From: Marchantia polymorpha subsp. ruderalis
Taxonomy: Eukaryota > Streptophyta > Marchantiopsida > Marchantiales > Marchantiaceae
Reading direction: 5' to 3'
Assembly (NCBI GenBank): GCA_037833965.1
Contig: AP031358.1
Span: forward strand, 13,214,001 to 13,278,000
DNA: 64,000 bases
The notes beneath the pieces were generated by a model that saw only the letters and a list, made by a program, of their open reading frames with translations, was not told where the DNA came from and searched no databases. Position 1 is the first letter of the stretch. Each line of letters opens with the position of its first letter. Below, one piece after another: positions 34,560 to 45,431 of this stretch. Both the position numbers and the translations under genes were made by a program.

Positions 34560-37500
34560 AGAAGCTCATCATCTGTACCTGCACGTTTGTCGCTGTTGAT
34601 GAAGAGAGTTCCTCATAGAAGTCGACAAGAGCACTAACTTAAGGGAGATGGTGAAGGTTCGGGAGCTGGTTCCAAAAACCCGGCCATCCCAACTGCTACC
34701 GTACTTTTCCCTCTGAGGTCGTTTCTTTTGGCCCTCACATTTCGTTCTTGGGCACGGAATGTGAGGGATAAGAGAGAAACCATATATTGGATAAATATTC
34801 AATATCCATTCCGTACCCACGTACGATCCCAAGTTTTCCTCTTCCTTTTATGTTGGCAAGTGCGAGTTTCAAATGAGGCAAAATGTTGGGTGGCGCTCCC
34901 AATGGTTCTTGGACGAGTTTAGTGGATTATGGCCCTTACTCAGTACTTTATGTCGTGTGAGACTGGAGGCATTTCAACTGCTACAATTCTCTGGCGCTCA
35001 TGGTGCCCAAGTAACAGGGAGTTTTAGCTGTAGCACGTGAGCTTTATCTTGTGTTGCATTCATGAGTCTACATTAATAAACTGTGCGATAGTTTGGAATT
35101 GGTCACGACCTATAATTAAGTAGACATATATGTCGCAAAAGCTTGAAGAGTATAATAGAAATCCATTGACCACGTTCGCAACATCTGAGGAATGATATGT
35201 GTTCATGGAGCATGCGTTGACCAAATGCACGTCATTCCCACACTTTCCGCGAGAAGAAAAAGTAAATCTTAGCAAGTCTGAACGACTAAAGCTCCTCGCT
35301 GATCCGAATAAGTACTGACTTGTAACACTTTCAATGCCTGTGCCAATCTGGCGAGTTCTCGTCTGAATAAGATTGCTCAATAATGGTTTCAGTATCTCAT
35401 TACGACTGTGAGATTATTGAAGCTTACCAAGAAAATGAACAAAGCTTTCTTGATCAATTTTCACTTTGGGTGGGGTCTTCGTTTGCACTTGCTTTGCTTT
35501 GTTTTAGTTAGTTCAGCCTAATCTTAACTTTTGAACGAATTTCCCATCGTAAAACTTTTTTTGCAAATACCAGTACGAAAGTAGTTGACTCTGATTAGTG
35601 AGATTCTTCAATTCACTTCACACAAACTTAATTGATACATCACTAAACATTCAAAGACTTTTTGACCATCTCGAACCTTTCCTGTTATAACAGTAGATTC
35701 GAGCAGATTTTTTGAGTAAGCCCTTCATAATCTGACCTTGTGGCGATTCAATATCTACAGTCTGGTGTTGACGTCTAGCTGGCTGCACAACGAGCAGGTG
35801 GTGCTGTAAAAACTATGGGGACCTTACTTCATTATGAGGAGCCTCAAGCTCTGCTGCCGCAGATCAGTAGTTAGAGCGAGGGTTGCACTAAGTGTGTTTA
35901 CTCGAGTTCTATGAGCGCAGCTGCAAGAACTAATTGCAGTTCGAGAACGAAATTTGGGTTCCGGAGTTCTCTGAGCTCGTAATTATACCCATCTTGCACC
36001 AATCAATAAATCAAGCTGTGAACTCATGTTCATGCTATCAAACATCCGTTTCCGCCGTTTTGGTCTGACTAACAGGATCGTCCCCTGCCGAAAATATCGA
36101 AAGGTCGTGTCGTGCCACGAATCTTCTACCCTTCCAGATCGATACATGGACGGAATAACAGCTGAGAAAATCTAGGCATTCGAGGTATTGTGTCAGATCC
36201 GATATTTATGGATGCAGAACACATTTTTGGGTTGAAGATGCATTGTAGCAAGCCAAATGCCATTGTGAAGACAAATGAGCATCCGACATGGATTTTCGCA
36301 CTCCAGTTGGGAACACGATTTCCGTAAATACTTCTATTCCTGTTCTATGAGCTTGTCTTTAGATGGCACCTTGCAGAACTTTCCCTTTTCCTGTGAGGAT
36401 TTTTCCTCGCCGGTGCTCAGCTGTACAAAAGTTATGCAGGAGAGTGAGCGGGTCTAGGAGTCTCGCGGGAACCGTGGCTAAGATTGACGATTGAGACTTG
36501 AGGATTTCACTTGACAAAAACTATTCTACCATATAATAGAGAATAATAAAGAACGAGTTAAGGAGGATAGTAACGAAAGGAAGCACAATATCATGAGTAA
36601 TTGAGCGGGACAGAATTGACAACAGAATCTACTCTCATGCTGTTTCATTCTTCCGCTGTTCCGATTCTCGCGGGGGAGCTAGTTCATGAACCGATGCAGC
36701 AGCATGGAATGAAGCCAGGCGGATCAGATTGGGGAGTGGAGGACCGTGGGATACAATCTGGAGCTCTGCGGATGGAGCTCTAGAAATCGCGAGGAGAGCG
36801 GGGCTTTTCCTCGCAATGGGTGACCGGGACCCACTTGTATGTCTACATCCGTAGCACCGAGTTTCATGCTATCTTTGACCTCTCGTCGTTTGGAGTCAGA
36901 AGCTTCAGAGTGAGCAGGTATAGCACCGAGTTTCATGCTATCTTTGACCTCTCGTCGTTTGGAGTCAGAAGCTTCAGAGTGAGCAGGTATAGCAGATTGC
37001 CCTGTGACTGCCGCATTATGAAGCTGGCTCCGTTCTGGCGCTTCAACAGGGAGTACATACTATCGAAGCTCAGTTGCCTTGCGTTATCCAATTACCGACA
37101 TGCCTCAGATTCAGCGCAGTTTCCGCCTCTGCAATGAATTACTTCTTCTATCATCTTGCAGGCTCAACTTGGCCCATGGATTCTTCAGATACTGAAGTGA
37201 TGTTTTAAGCTTGGACTGGAATCTTGTTTCTGATTTGGAACACGGATCGGATGCGGTACTGTGCTCAGCGATTGCAGCTTATGCGCTTACAGGGGACACC
37301 GTCTGTCTCATGTTGTCTAACGAATCTATGAATTGTTGTCATTCCGGATCGAGGGACGTAACTTTGAGGTCAGAAGGAACGCCCAAAGTAGGTAATAACA
37401 GCTGATCAAGCTTCGATAGTCGTGAGATGGAACATGATCGTTTGCTGCACCTATCATTCAGCTTAATTAGTTCAGCGGCTAAATTTTCAGCTTATTCAAA

Positions 37501-37653
37501 TTCAAAGTTCTATAAATTGGGAGGTCCTGGACGAGATCTTTTTCAAAAGCGAGCACACAGGATGCAGAATCTTCCTCATGGAAAGTATTAGTTTAAGAAC
37601 TCTTAAGTGGCTCTTTTTTCCAACAGAAGAAGATAAATATAGGTTATTCCGAA
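34560..37653 (+). repeat. Array spacer plus upstream block, copy III (no gene kept)
   Basis: The order of anchors follows copy I: TTGGCAAGTGCGAGTT near 34853, CATTTCAACTGCTACA near 34969, the Met/Leu-rich 36.24-36.45 kb block, the TAGCACCGAGTTTCATGCTA block (duplicated here), and ATTGGGAGGTCCTGG near 37517. It then runs into the copia element instead of a transporter gene, and no transporter fragment is seen at the expected place (about 35.65 kb). Confidence 0.6.
36852..36989. repeat. 69-bp tandem duplication
   Basis: Copies at 36852-36920 and 36921-36989 are identical by eye. The single-copy version occurs in the other spacer units (about 24724 and 30121), so the duplication is specific to this unit. 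Confidence 0.9.
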
Positions 37654-38165
37654 TGTGAGATATCAGCTTCAGTTGTTTGTCTTTTTCCTTTTAGATTATT
37701 TGTCGTTTAGTATTAGCTCGCACATGGATCTATATCCCATGGGCTGTGTAGGAGTTTACAGTTTTGATTCATTCCGATCTTAAGGTACCGTTAGAAGTCG
37801 GGTTGATATAAGGCTTGTCAACGAACTAGGGCTGCGTGTATTATAGAGATAAGGTTTTCAAGAATAGTCGAGAGTGAGAACGAGGAGACACCTACGGGAG
37901 GGAATCACCTGTGAGGAAGTGTTAGTCTTCCTCGGAAGACAGTAGTGATTTCTCGTGTGTAGTTCTCAGTAGACTGAAACCTTGTAATGGCAGATAGGAA
38001 GGTAAAGTTTGAAGAAACTGATCTTGGATATATATACTCGAACTGCCTTCATTGAGGAGTTCGCGGGGAGTAGGCGTTCAAGCTGAACCTCGTCAACAAA
38101 TGCTTGTGTATTTATGGTGTGTGGATTGTGATTTTCTGTAGGTTATGGGGATTGAAATCCCTACA
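37654..38165 (+). repeat. 5' LTR of the copia element
   Basis: 512 bp, TG...CA ends, matched by 42547-43065. Confidence 0.95.
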
Positions 38166-38166
38166 G

Positions 38167-38178
38167 TGGTATCAAAGC
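38167..38178 (+). promoter_or_regulatory. Primer-binding site of the copia element
   Basis: TGGTATCAAAGC starts one base after the 5' LTR and resembles the complement of the 3' end of initiator tRNA-Met (TGGTATCAGAGC), the usual plant copia primer. Confidence 0.85.
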
Positions 38179-38383
38179 TTTGGAACATTGGTCTTGAATT
38201 CACAGCTTACTCGCATTTGTCTCCTACACTCAAATCAACCTGGCGGACTTGGAAGCAACGAGTCGCCTCTCTGGGCGTACCGGCGAGCCACAGAGGAGAG
38301 ACGACCTTCCACAGCAAAGCACCAACACGAATTTTTCTCAACGAAGCATAGCAAGACTCAGTTCTTGGAATCCTTCCACGGCA

Positions 38384-39270
38384 ATGAGAATCGACGTAGA
38401 GAAATTTGATGGGACTGGAGATTTTCGCATCTGGCGCCGAAAGATCTCAGCTCTCCTTGCCCAACATAGGTTGCTGAGTATCATCTCCGACCCCGTGCTA
38501 TGGCCTGAAGATATTCTCCAAGACCAAAGAGAAGAAATGTCTGAAATGGCTATGGGTACAATTATTTTTCACCTTTCTGATTCAATCATTCGTCTTATTG
38601 ACAAAAAGACACACCAGCGAAGGTGTGGAAGAAGCTTGAGGAGATGTTTCGATCTCGCTCTCTCTCCAACAAGATCTACTTGAAGGAGAGGCTCTTTGGG
38701 TTCAGGATGGACCAGGCGAAGTCATTGGAAGCAAACTTAGACGAGTTCCTGAAGATGACCATTGAACTCACAAACTCTGGCCACAAGGAAGAGCTCAGCG
38801 ACGAGAATAAGGCAATTATTATTCTCAACTCTCTTCTAGAAGCATACAAGGAGGTAAAATCGGCTATCAAGTACGGGAGTTCATCAATCACTCTAGATGA
38901 AGTGATTTCTACACTCAAATCCAAAGACTTGGAAATCAGAGCGAACAAGAAGACCTCTGGTGATGGCGAAAATCACATGGCTCGTGTAAAACAACAGCGC
39001 AAGAACTCAGATGGAAACAACTTCAAGTCCAAGAACCATGGCAAACCATCTGCAAAGATCAACAATCGGAGTACCAACTCCAACGCTGACAAGAAGTGCT
39101 TCTACTATAACAAGATGGGTCATCTCAAGAAAGATTGCTACTCATGGATCAAGAAAACCAAGGGGGATCAAGCTAGTACATCACAAGTTCATCAAGATTC
39201 AGCTAATTTTGGTGATGGCTACAGCGATGGCGAAGTTCTGAGGGCATCAGGAAAGCTCAAGGCTTCTAAG
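38384..39270 (+). pseudogene. Copia gag remnant with frameshift and altered zinc knuckle
   Basis: Starts with MRIDVEKFDGTGDFRIWRR, a typical copia capsid opening. The frame shifts at about 38605-38625 and continues as VWKKLEEMF...SLEANLDEFLKM. A nucleic-acid-binding knuckle lies at about 39097-39138, but its second cysteine is tyrosine (CFYYNKMGHLKKDC), so metal binding would be lost. A TGA at 39271 ends the frame just before the protease. The frame change and altered knuckle show that this copy is dead. Confidence 0.85.
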
Positions 39271-39609
39271 TGAATACTTGAATCTGGTTGCACCTATCAC
39301 ATGACCCACAACAAGCATTGGCTATCCGACTACCAAGAACTCAATGAAGGGAAGGTAATAATGGGTAACAATCATTCATGCTCAGTTGCTGTCATAGGAT
39401 CAGTGAGCATTAAGATGGCTGATGGTGTTGTGAGAATTCTTGAAAATGTTAGATGGGTACCTAAATTGTCTAGAAACCTGATCTCCATTGGCATTCTTGA
39501 TGACTTGGGTTATACTAACAAGATAGAGCAAAGCTCTATGTATATTGCAAAAGGTGCTACTGTTTTGAAGGGTATGAAGATAGGTGGTCTCTATTATCTC
39601 ATCGGATAA
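39271..39609 (+). pseudogene. Copia protease remnant
   Basis: Directly after the TGA comes ILESGCTYHMT, the protease active-site region, where the catalytic D-S-G is E-S-G. The frame then continues through NVRWVPKLSRNLISIG and GGLYYLIG to a TAA at 39607-39609. The active-site change alone would inactivate the enzyme. Confidence 0.8.
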
Positions 39610-40450
39610 ACACTCCATGGAGTTGCATCAGATGCCACTACCCAAGACCACAGCAAAGCTACACTTTGGCACCGAAGGCTTGGCCATATCAGTGAGAAGT
39701 GTCTACAGCTGATGAGCAAACAAAATTTGCTAGGAAAGGACAAAATTAGCAACCTTGAATTATGCGAGCATTGCATTTTGGCAAAGCACTAGAAGCAAAA
39801 ATTTCCAAGAGGAAAGCACACGTCTACACAAGTACTTGAGTATATTCACTCAGATTTGTGGGGACCCTCAAGGACAGAAACACATGGCGGTCACCTCTAC
39901 TTCTTATCTATCATTGATGACTTCTCTAGAAAAGTTTGGATTTATTTGTTGAAACACAAATCAGGCTTTTCACAAATTTAAAGAATGGAAAATTCTGGTT
40001 GAGAACCTTACTGAAAAGAGGGTTAAGTTCATACGAACTGATAATGGTCTTGAGTTTTGTAATGCTGAGTTTGATCAATTTTGTGACAATGAGGGTATTC
40101 AGCGGCATAAAACCGTGAGACTAACTCCTCAGCAAAATGGAGTAGCTGAGAGAATGAACATGTCATTACTAAATAAGACAAGAAGCATGCTGTTTAATTC
40201 TGGACTGACTAAGGCTTTTTGGGGTGAAGCAATGATGACAGCGGCATACCAAGTGAACAGATGCCCTTCAAGTGCCATTGAGTTCAAAACACCAGAAGAA
40301 AAATGGAGTTCAAGGCCACTTGATCTTAATCACTTGAGAGTGTTTGGATGTTCAGCCTATGTTCATCAAAGTCAATGCAAATTGGAGCCAAGGGCCATCA
40401 AATGCGTATTCCTTGGCTATCCACAAGGTACCAAGGGGTATCGGCTGTAA
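39610..40450 (+). pseudogene. Copia integrase remnant
   Basis: The zinc-binding part is visible (LWHRRLGHISEKC ... CEHC) and is broken by a TAG near 39790. The catalytic core follows with HSDLWGP, after a frameshift near 39960 FIRTDNGLEF, and then QQNGVAER, so the three acidic positions (D, D, E) can be seen. Ends at TAA 40448-40450 after FLGYPQGTKGYRL. Confidence 0.85.
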
Positions 40451-41681
40451 GTAAGGGAAGGTAATGGTTTCAAAATTATCAATAGTAGAGATGTGATATT
40501 TAATGAGACTAAATTCCCTTGTCAATCAAGGACTGATGCAAATTCTAGTGTTGTGAGCGTCTCTAACCCTGCAGAAAATTTAGAGAATATTATTCAGACT
40601 GAACCAACTATTCATGTCACTCCTCCACAAGCTCAAGACCAAAGAAATTTGAGTGACCATGAAGATCAAGACCTGCAAGCTCCAGATCAGGTGTCTGAAC
40701 CAAGCAATCATACTGATCAGGAGCAAGGAGAGATGACAAGTCACAGCAATTCAGAGCAATCTCTACAACAATGTGACTACATCCTGACCAGGGACAGAGA
40801 GAAAACGAGTATCAAGAGCCCCACAAAGATATGGCTTCTCCGCATACTCTGAAAACCTTGCTTATGCATTTACATCAGCCTTGGAAATTGAGATGAAAGA
40901 GCCTCTCTACTATCAAGATGCTATTGCTGGATCAGATTCAGAAAAATGAAAAGAAGCCATGAGAGAAGAAATGGAGTCGCTGTATAGAAACAAAACTTGG
41001 AATATAGTTCCAAGACCTAAAGATCAAAAGCCAGTGACATGTCGTTGGCTTTACAAGATCAAAGAAGGTGTGATTGATTCTGAGGAGCCTCGGTTCAAGG
41101 CTAGGCTAGTGGCAAAGGGCTTCACGCAGGTTGAGAGATTAGATTATAATGAGATTTTCTCACCTGTGGTTAAATACAAGACCATAAGGATTATGCTTGC
41201 CCTTGTGGTTCAGTATAATTTGGAATTACAGCAAATGGACGTGAAAACAACGTTTCTTCATGATGACCTAAAAGAAGTAATTTACATGGAACAGCCACCA
41301 AGATATGAAGTACAGAAAGGCAGAGACATCGTGTGTCTACTGAAAAAATCGTTGTATGGTCTGAAGCAGTCACCACGTCAATGGTACAAGCGTTTTGATA
41401 CATTTATGCTTGAGCAAGGATACAACAGGAGTTCCTACGACTCATGCTTGTATTTCAAGGGTAATAAGGTACTGAAAAGCATCTATCTACTTTTGTATGT
41501 AGACGATATGTTATTGATCAGTAGCTCTACTTCAAAGATATCAGAACTCAAGAAGATTTTGAGCAAAGAGTTTGATATGAAAGATTTAGGTGATTCTAAG
41601 AGAGTCTTGAAATTAGCATCATCAGAGACAGGAAAAATGATTCATTGGCATTGTCACAGCGTAGCTATTTGGAAAGGCTAG
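40451..41681 (+). pseudogene. Copia reverse-transcriptase remnant
   Basis: A linker of low complexity (about 40493-40850) breaks off at a stop. The polymerase part runs from MREEMESLYRNKTW (40959) through TCRWLYKIK, FKARLVAKGF, QMDVKTTFLH, KKSLYGLKQSPRQWY and the catalytic YVDDM (about 41500), to KEFDMKDLGD, after which the frame is lost near 41610. Confidence 0.9.
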
Positions 41682-42466
41682 TTGAGAAATTTGCCATGAA
41701 AAATGCAAAGCCAGTGACTCAACCTCTAGCAAGTCATTTCAGCCTTTCTGCAAGTCAATGCCCTACGTCAGCATCAGAAAAGCAATCCATGGAAGATGTT
41801 CCATATTCAAGTGCTGTTGGCTCAGTCATGTACACTATGGTGTGTTCAAGACCTGATATTGCCCATGCCATTAGTGTACTTAGCAGGTACATGTCAAATC
41901 CTGGCAAGGAACACTGGTTGGCCATGAAACATCTCTTGAGGTACTTGAAAGGCACTACTGATGTGGGTTTGGTGTACTGCAAGAGAGGTAGTTCAGTTCT
42001 GGTGGAGGGTTATGTAGACTTTGACTACGCAGGGAATAAAGACAGCCTAAAATCTACTACAGCTTACCAATTCCTGATTAATGGCAATTGCGTGAGCTGG
42101 AAGTCACAGTTACAACCTGTTGTGACGTTATCCACAGCAGAGGCAGAGTATATTGCTGCCACTGAGGCAGTGAAAGAAGGCATATGGATTCAAGGTCTAC
42201 TGAGAGAATTACATGTATTCCAAGGTTCAGCAACATTTTTTTCAGATAGCCAAAGTGCAATCCATCTATGCAAAAATCCAGTGTTTCATGACCGAACTAA
42301 GCACGTAGACATCAAGTACCACTTCATCAGAGAAAAGATCATTGATGGCAATATCAACATTGCAAAAGTCAGCACTGATGACAACCCGGCAGATTGCGGC
42401 ACTAAAGTGGTAACTTTGGGAAAGTTTCAACTATGTCTGAAGCTTCTTGGTGTTGATGCTACATGA
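41645..42466 (+). pseudogene. Copia RNase H remnant
   Basis: Opens with SQRSYLERLVEKFAM, then VGSVMYTMVCSRPDIAHA, HLLRYLKGT, GYVDFDYAGNK, WKSQLQPVVTLSTAEAEY, DSQSAIHLCKNP and HVDIKYHFIREK, the usual copia RNase H order. This piece is open to its natural end but is out of frame with the polymerase. Confidence 0.9.
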
Positions 42467-42546
42467 CGAACAATGAACCAGTGAAGGACGAGGACCAAGC
42501 TTGAGTGTAGGTGACCAAGGTCAAAACTGAAGACTGAGGTGGAGAT

Positions 42547-43065
42547 TGTGAGATATCAGCTTCAGTTGTTTGTCTTTTTCCTTTTAGATTATTTGTCGTT
42601 TAGTATTAGCTCGCAGATGGATCTATATCCTATGGGCTGTGTAGGAGTTTACGGTTTTGATTCATCCTGATCTTTACCGTTTAAGGTACCGTTAGAAGTC
42701 GGGTTGATATAAGGCCTGTCAGCGAACTAGTGCTGCGTGTATTACAGAGATAAGGTTTTCAAGAATAGTCGAGAGTGAGAACGGGGAGACACATACGGGG
42801 TGAATCACCTGTGAGGAAGTGTTAGTCTTCCTCGGGAGACAGTAGTGATTTCTCGTGTGTAGTTCTCAATAGACTGAAACCTTGTAATGGCAGATAGGAA
42901 GGTAAAGTTTGAAGAAACTGATCTTGGATATATATACTCGAACTGCCTTCATTGAGAAGTTCGCGGGGAGTAGGCGTTCAAGCTGAACCTCGTCAACAAA
43001 TGCTTGTGTATTTATGGTGTGTGGATTGTGATTTTCTGTAGGTTATGGGGATTGAAATCCCTACA
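42547..43065 (+). repeat. 3' LTR of the copia element
   Basis: 519 bp, preceded by a purine-rich tract (GAGGTGGAGAT). It carries an extra short segment near 42673 relative to the 5' LTR. Confidence 0.95.
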
Positions 43066-43920
43066 CCGGAAGATATTGATAGTTGCCCTTTCGTACAAAG
43101 CCTTTCGCTTTTGATAATTGTTGGTCAGTAAATTAGAAACTTTATCTTTTATAAGTCACAGGTGATGACCGCAAAGACCGGAACGTTGGACAAGCTGCCT
43201 AAAGGTGAAGCTTTGTTCAATCATGAGATAATAGTATTCTAATTGTAGTCAAAGAAAGGAAGCAGCAATGCAATCATTCTCAATTATCATCTCCAATGAA
43301 GTACTTTCGAAATCCTCACGCTAATAGAGCCTCCCTGACAGCTTCAAACTGCTGTCATTCCAGATACTGGCACGCAAAGTATTCTGAGCTTTAGTAAAGT
43401 AAGACTCCAGCCGTTTGAGTTACTCTTCCTTCGAAAGTTTAGTTTCAGACAGCCCCAAATCAGCTGGCAGACTTTTTTGGACGTGAAAGACATGTACCCA
43501 ACGAACATTCCTTGTACTTATACGGAGCTCTTGATTCTCTTCCAAATCCATATTGATGCAGACATTTGCAGTTTGCCATGCTTTGAAGCCTGCAGAATTT
43601 CTCTTCCAGGTCTGACAAGCCATTTTTTAACCAAAGCACATCAATCAACAACATCACTTAATGCCTCAAAAATAAACTGTACTCAATTGTTCGGAAGAAG
43701 CGATCATCTTAATTAGGAATCTCGAATTTAAACGAACAATTATCATAATACGCTGTCAAATGATATGATCGGCGTCTATGACAGGCATGATAGGAAGTTT
43801 CCAAATCATGTCATATTCAAAAGTTCTGGAAACCATCGCTAGTAAAACTCAACTCTGTTTCGGAATTTACATATTGTACATCTGTGATTGAGATCTAGTC
43901 TGCTTGTCTACTGAACTGAA
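43066..43920. other. Junction between copia element and minus-strand array
   Basis: The first bases continue the upstream block interrupted by copia. From about 43400 the sequence is the 3' flank of gene C, matching 57530-57828 (GGCATGCTTTGAA, TTGACAAGCC and TAGTCTGCTTGTC anchors). No gene. Confidence 0.5.
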
Positions 43921-44183
43921 CTACTTGTGGTTTTTATTGGGCATAGCCCCAATCGGAAGCTCGAAGAATGAGTTCTGCTTGTTGACAATCTGAGCCAGAG
44001 CCAAGTACCATGCAATGAAAGCTGTAATGATCCCGAAGATGCCACCAGCCTTCGTGATGTCTTTGTCTAGTTTGAATTCACCGATGGTCAGCAGAAGGAG
44101 GTGATGGAGAGCGAGAAGAAGAGCGTCGTGAGGCACACGTTCGTTCGCAGGGTGGCCAACCACATCATGAAGGTGAAGATCGT
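43921..44183 (-). pseudogene. Transporter gene C, 3' part (split and frameshifted)
   Basis: The minus strand encodes LLLTIGEFKLDKDITKAGG through FFELPIGAMPNKNHK, the last fifty or so residues of the transporter. Upstream of that, one base is missing relative to D and E (near 44096-44102, AAGGAGG in place of AAGGAAGG), which throws the preceding helix out of frame. At 44183 homology stops at the insertion boundary. With 49595-50022 this makes one original gene. Confidence 0.93.
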
Positions 44184-44691
44184 TGTGGTACCCCACTTTT
44201 GGCAATTTTTGAGGAAATTAAAACATTTTTGAAAAACTGTACCCGGGCAGCATTGTAAATAGCCTTCGGTACATCAAAACAGAGTGAATCCGGAAGATCG
44301 CGGGGATTCTCGAGGGATCTTGTAGAATCTGGGATTTGGGGTGCCGCAGCAAGGACAGGCACCACCCTCCCTGCGAGCTCCGCAGTTAGGATCTCTACGG
44401 CGCAAGGCGCAAAACCCGCCTTCGGAGGTTGCGTCCGCGGCTGTAGGGAAGCCCCCGTAATTAGGTCAACCCTTGGGCGCCTTGACCAAGTTAGGGTCCC
44501 GTTGGAAAGAGCTTGACGCGCTGATTCTAACGAGCCCAAGAACGCTTGGAACGGACGAGGACTTAGGGAGTTATCGCTACTGGAAGAAACGGAGGCGGTC
44601 GCCTACGGCGGAAGGAGTTCGCCACCGGCGCGAATTCCGCCTACGCGGAAGGGGGGATTCAAGTTTTGTCCTATGCACGGACGAAGGCGTT

Positions 44692-44767
44692 CGCCTGTGC
44701 ACAGGCGAAGTAGGGTTAGGGAAGGCGCGAAGTCCGCCTACGCACAGGCGTACGCCTGTGCACAGGC
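44692..44767. repeat. GCCTGTGCACAGGC palindromes in the element leader
   Basis: Perfect palindromes at 44692-44707 and 44754-44767, and a CCTGTGCACAGG core at 45074-45085. Degenerate versions (CCTACGCACAGGCG, CCTGCGCACAGGC) lie between and after them. Confidence 0.9.
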
Positions 44768-45431
44768 ACTTCGGCGTCGGCGGAAAATCCGCCTTGGGCC
44801 CTAGAAATGCGCCTTGTGAGGTAGAAAGTGTACGGCGCCTTCCGCGCCAGCGCAGCGCCGCGTACGTCGGAAGAGCCGCCAGAGTAATCCAACAGGTACG
44901 GACCGTGCGGACGGCACGGGTGGATGCGCTCTTGGACGGACGGAGTTGCGGCGGCGGAAGCGCCGACGGAGAGACAAGGAACGGACAGACTGGACGGAGA
45001 CGGCTGACCACGGTCAACGCCTTCCGCGCCAGCGCAGCGCCGCGGACGGAATTCGCCTGCGCACAAGCGAACGCCTGTGCACAGGAGGATGTTCAAGTTC
45101 CGCGCCGGCGGAGAATCCGCCGAGGCCCCTGCCTGCGCACAGGCAGGAGTTGAATTTTTGTCCGACATGCGGACACACGCGTCAAGGCAGAAGGAGATTG
45201 GCCGAGGGGCGGTACGAACAAGTGTACCGCGCAAGGCGGAAAACTCGCCTTCGGCGCTACGCCCCCATGTCCACAGGGTGACACGCTCGCGGAGTTCAAA
45301 TCCGCCAATTCGAGCGTGAGAGTTTAATCGACGACGGCGGAGCGTGAAGCCGCGCGTGAGAGCGAAGACCGTTCCAGCGTACAGCCGGCGCGGCCATCAA
45401 GTGAGACGTTCTTCACGACCAAGAGCCGACC

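Larger units (their letters stand above)
37654..43065 (+). mobile_element. Ty1/copia LTR retrotransposon, degenerate full-length copy
   Basis: Two direct repeats beginning TGTGAGATATC and ending AATCCCTACA enclose a tRNA-Met-type primer site and, in order, gag, protease, integrase, reverse transcriptase and RNase H, which is the copia order. Flanking pentamers are CCGAA (37649-37653) and CCGGA (43066-43070), a target duplication with one mismatch. The coding region is broken by several stops and frameshifts, so it cannot move on its own. By eye the LTRs differ by about fifteen substitutions and two small indels. It splits the third upstream block of the transporter array. Confidence 0.95.

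Noticed and set aside
36820..37137. Plus-strand frame with a 23-residue tandem repeat
   Set aside because: The repeat comes from a 69-bp DNA duplication in non-coding spacer; the other spacer copies are not open in this frame.
44473..45319. Several overlapping Arg-rich frames on both strands in the element leader
   Set aside because: All six frames stay open because of high GC and palindromic repeats; no frame has protein-like pattern or conserved start.
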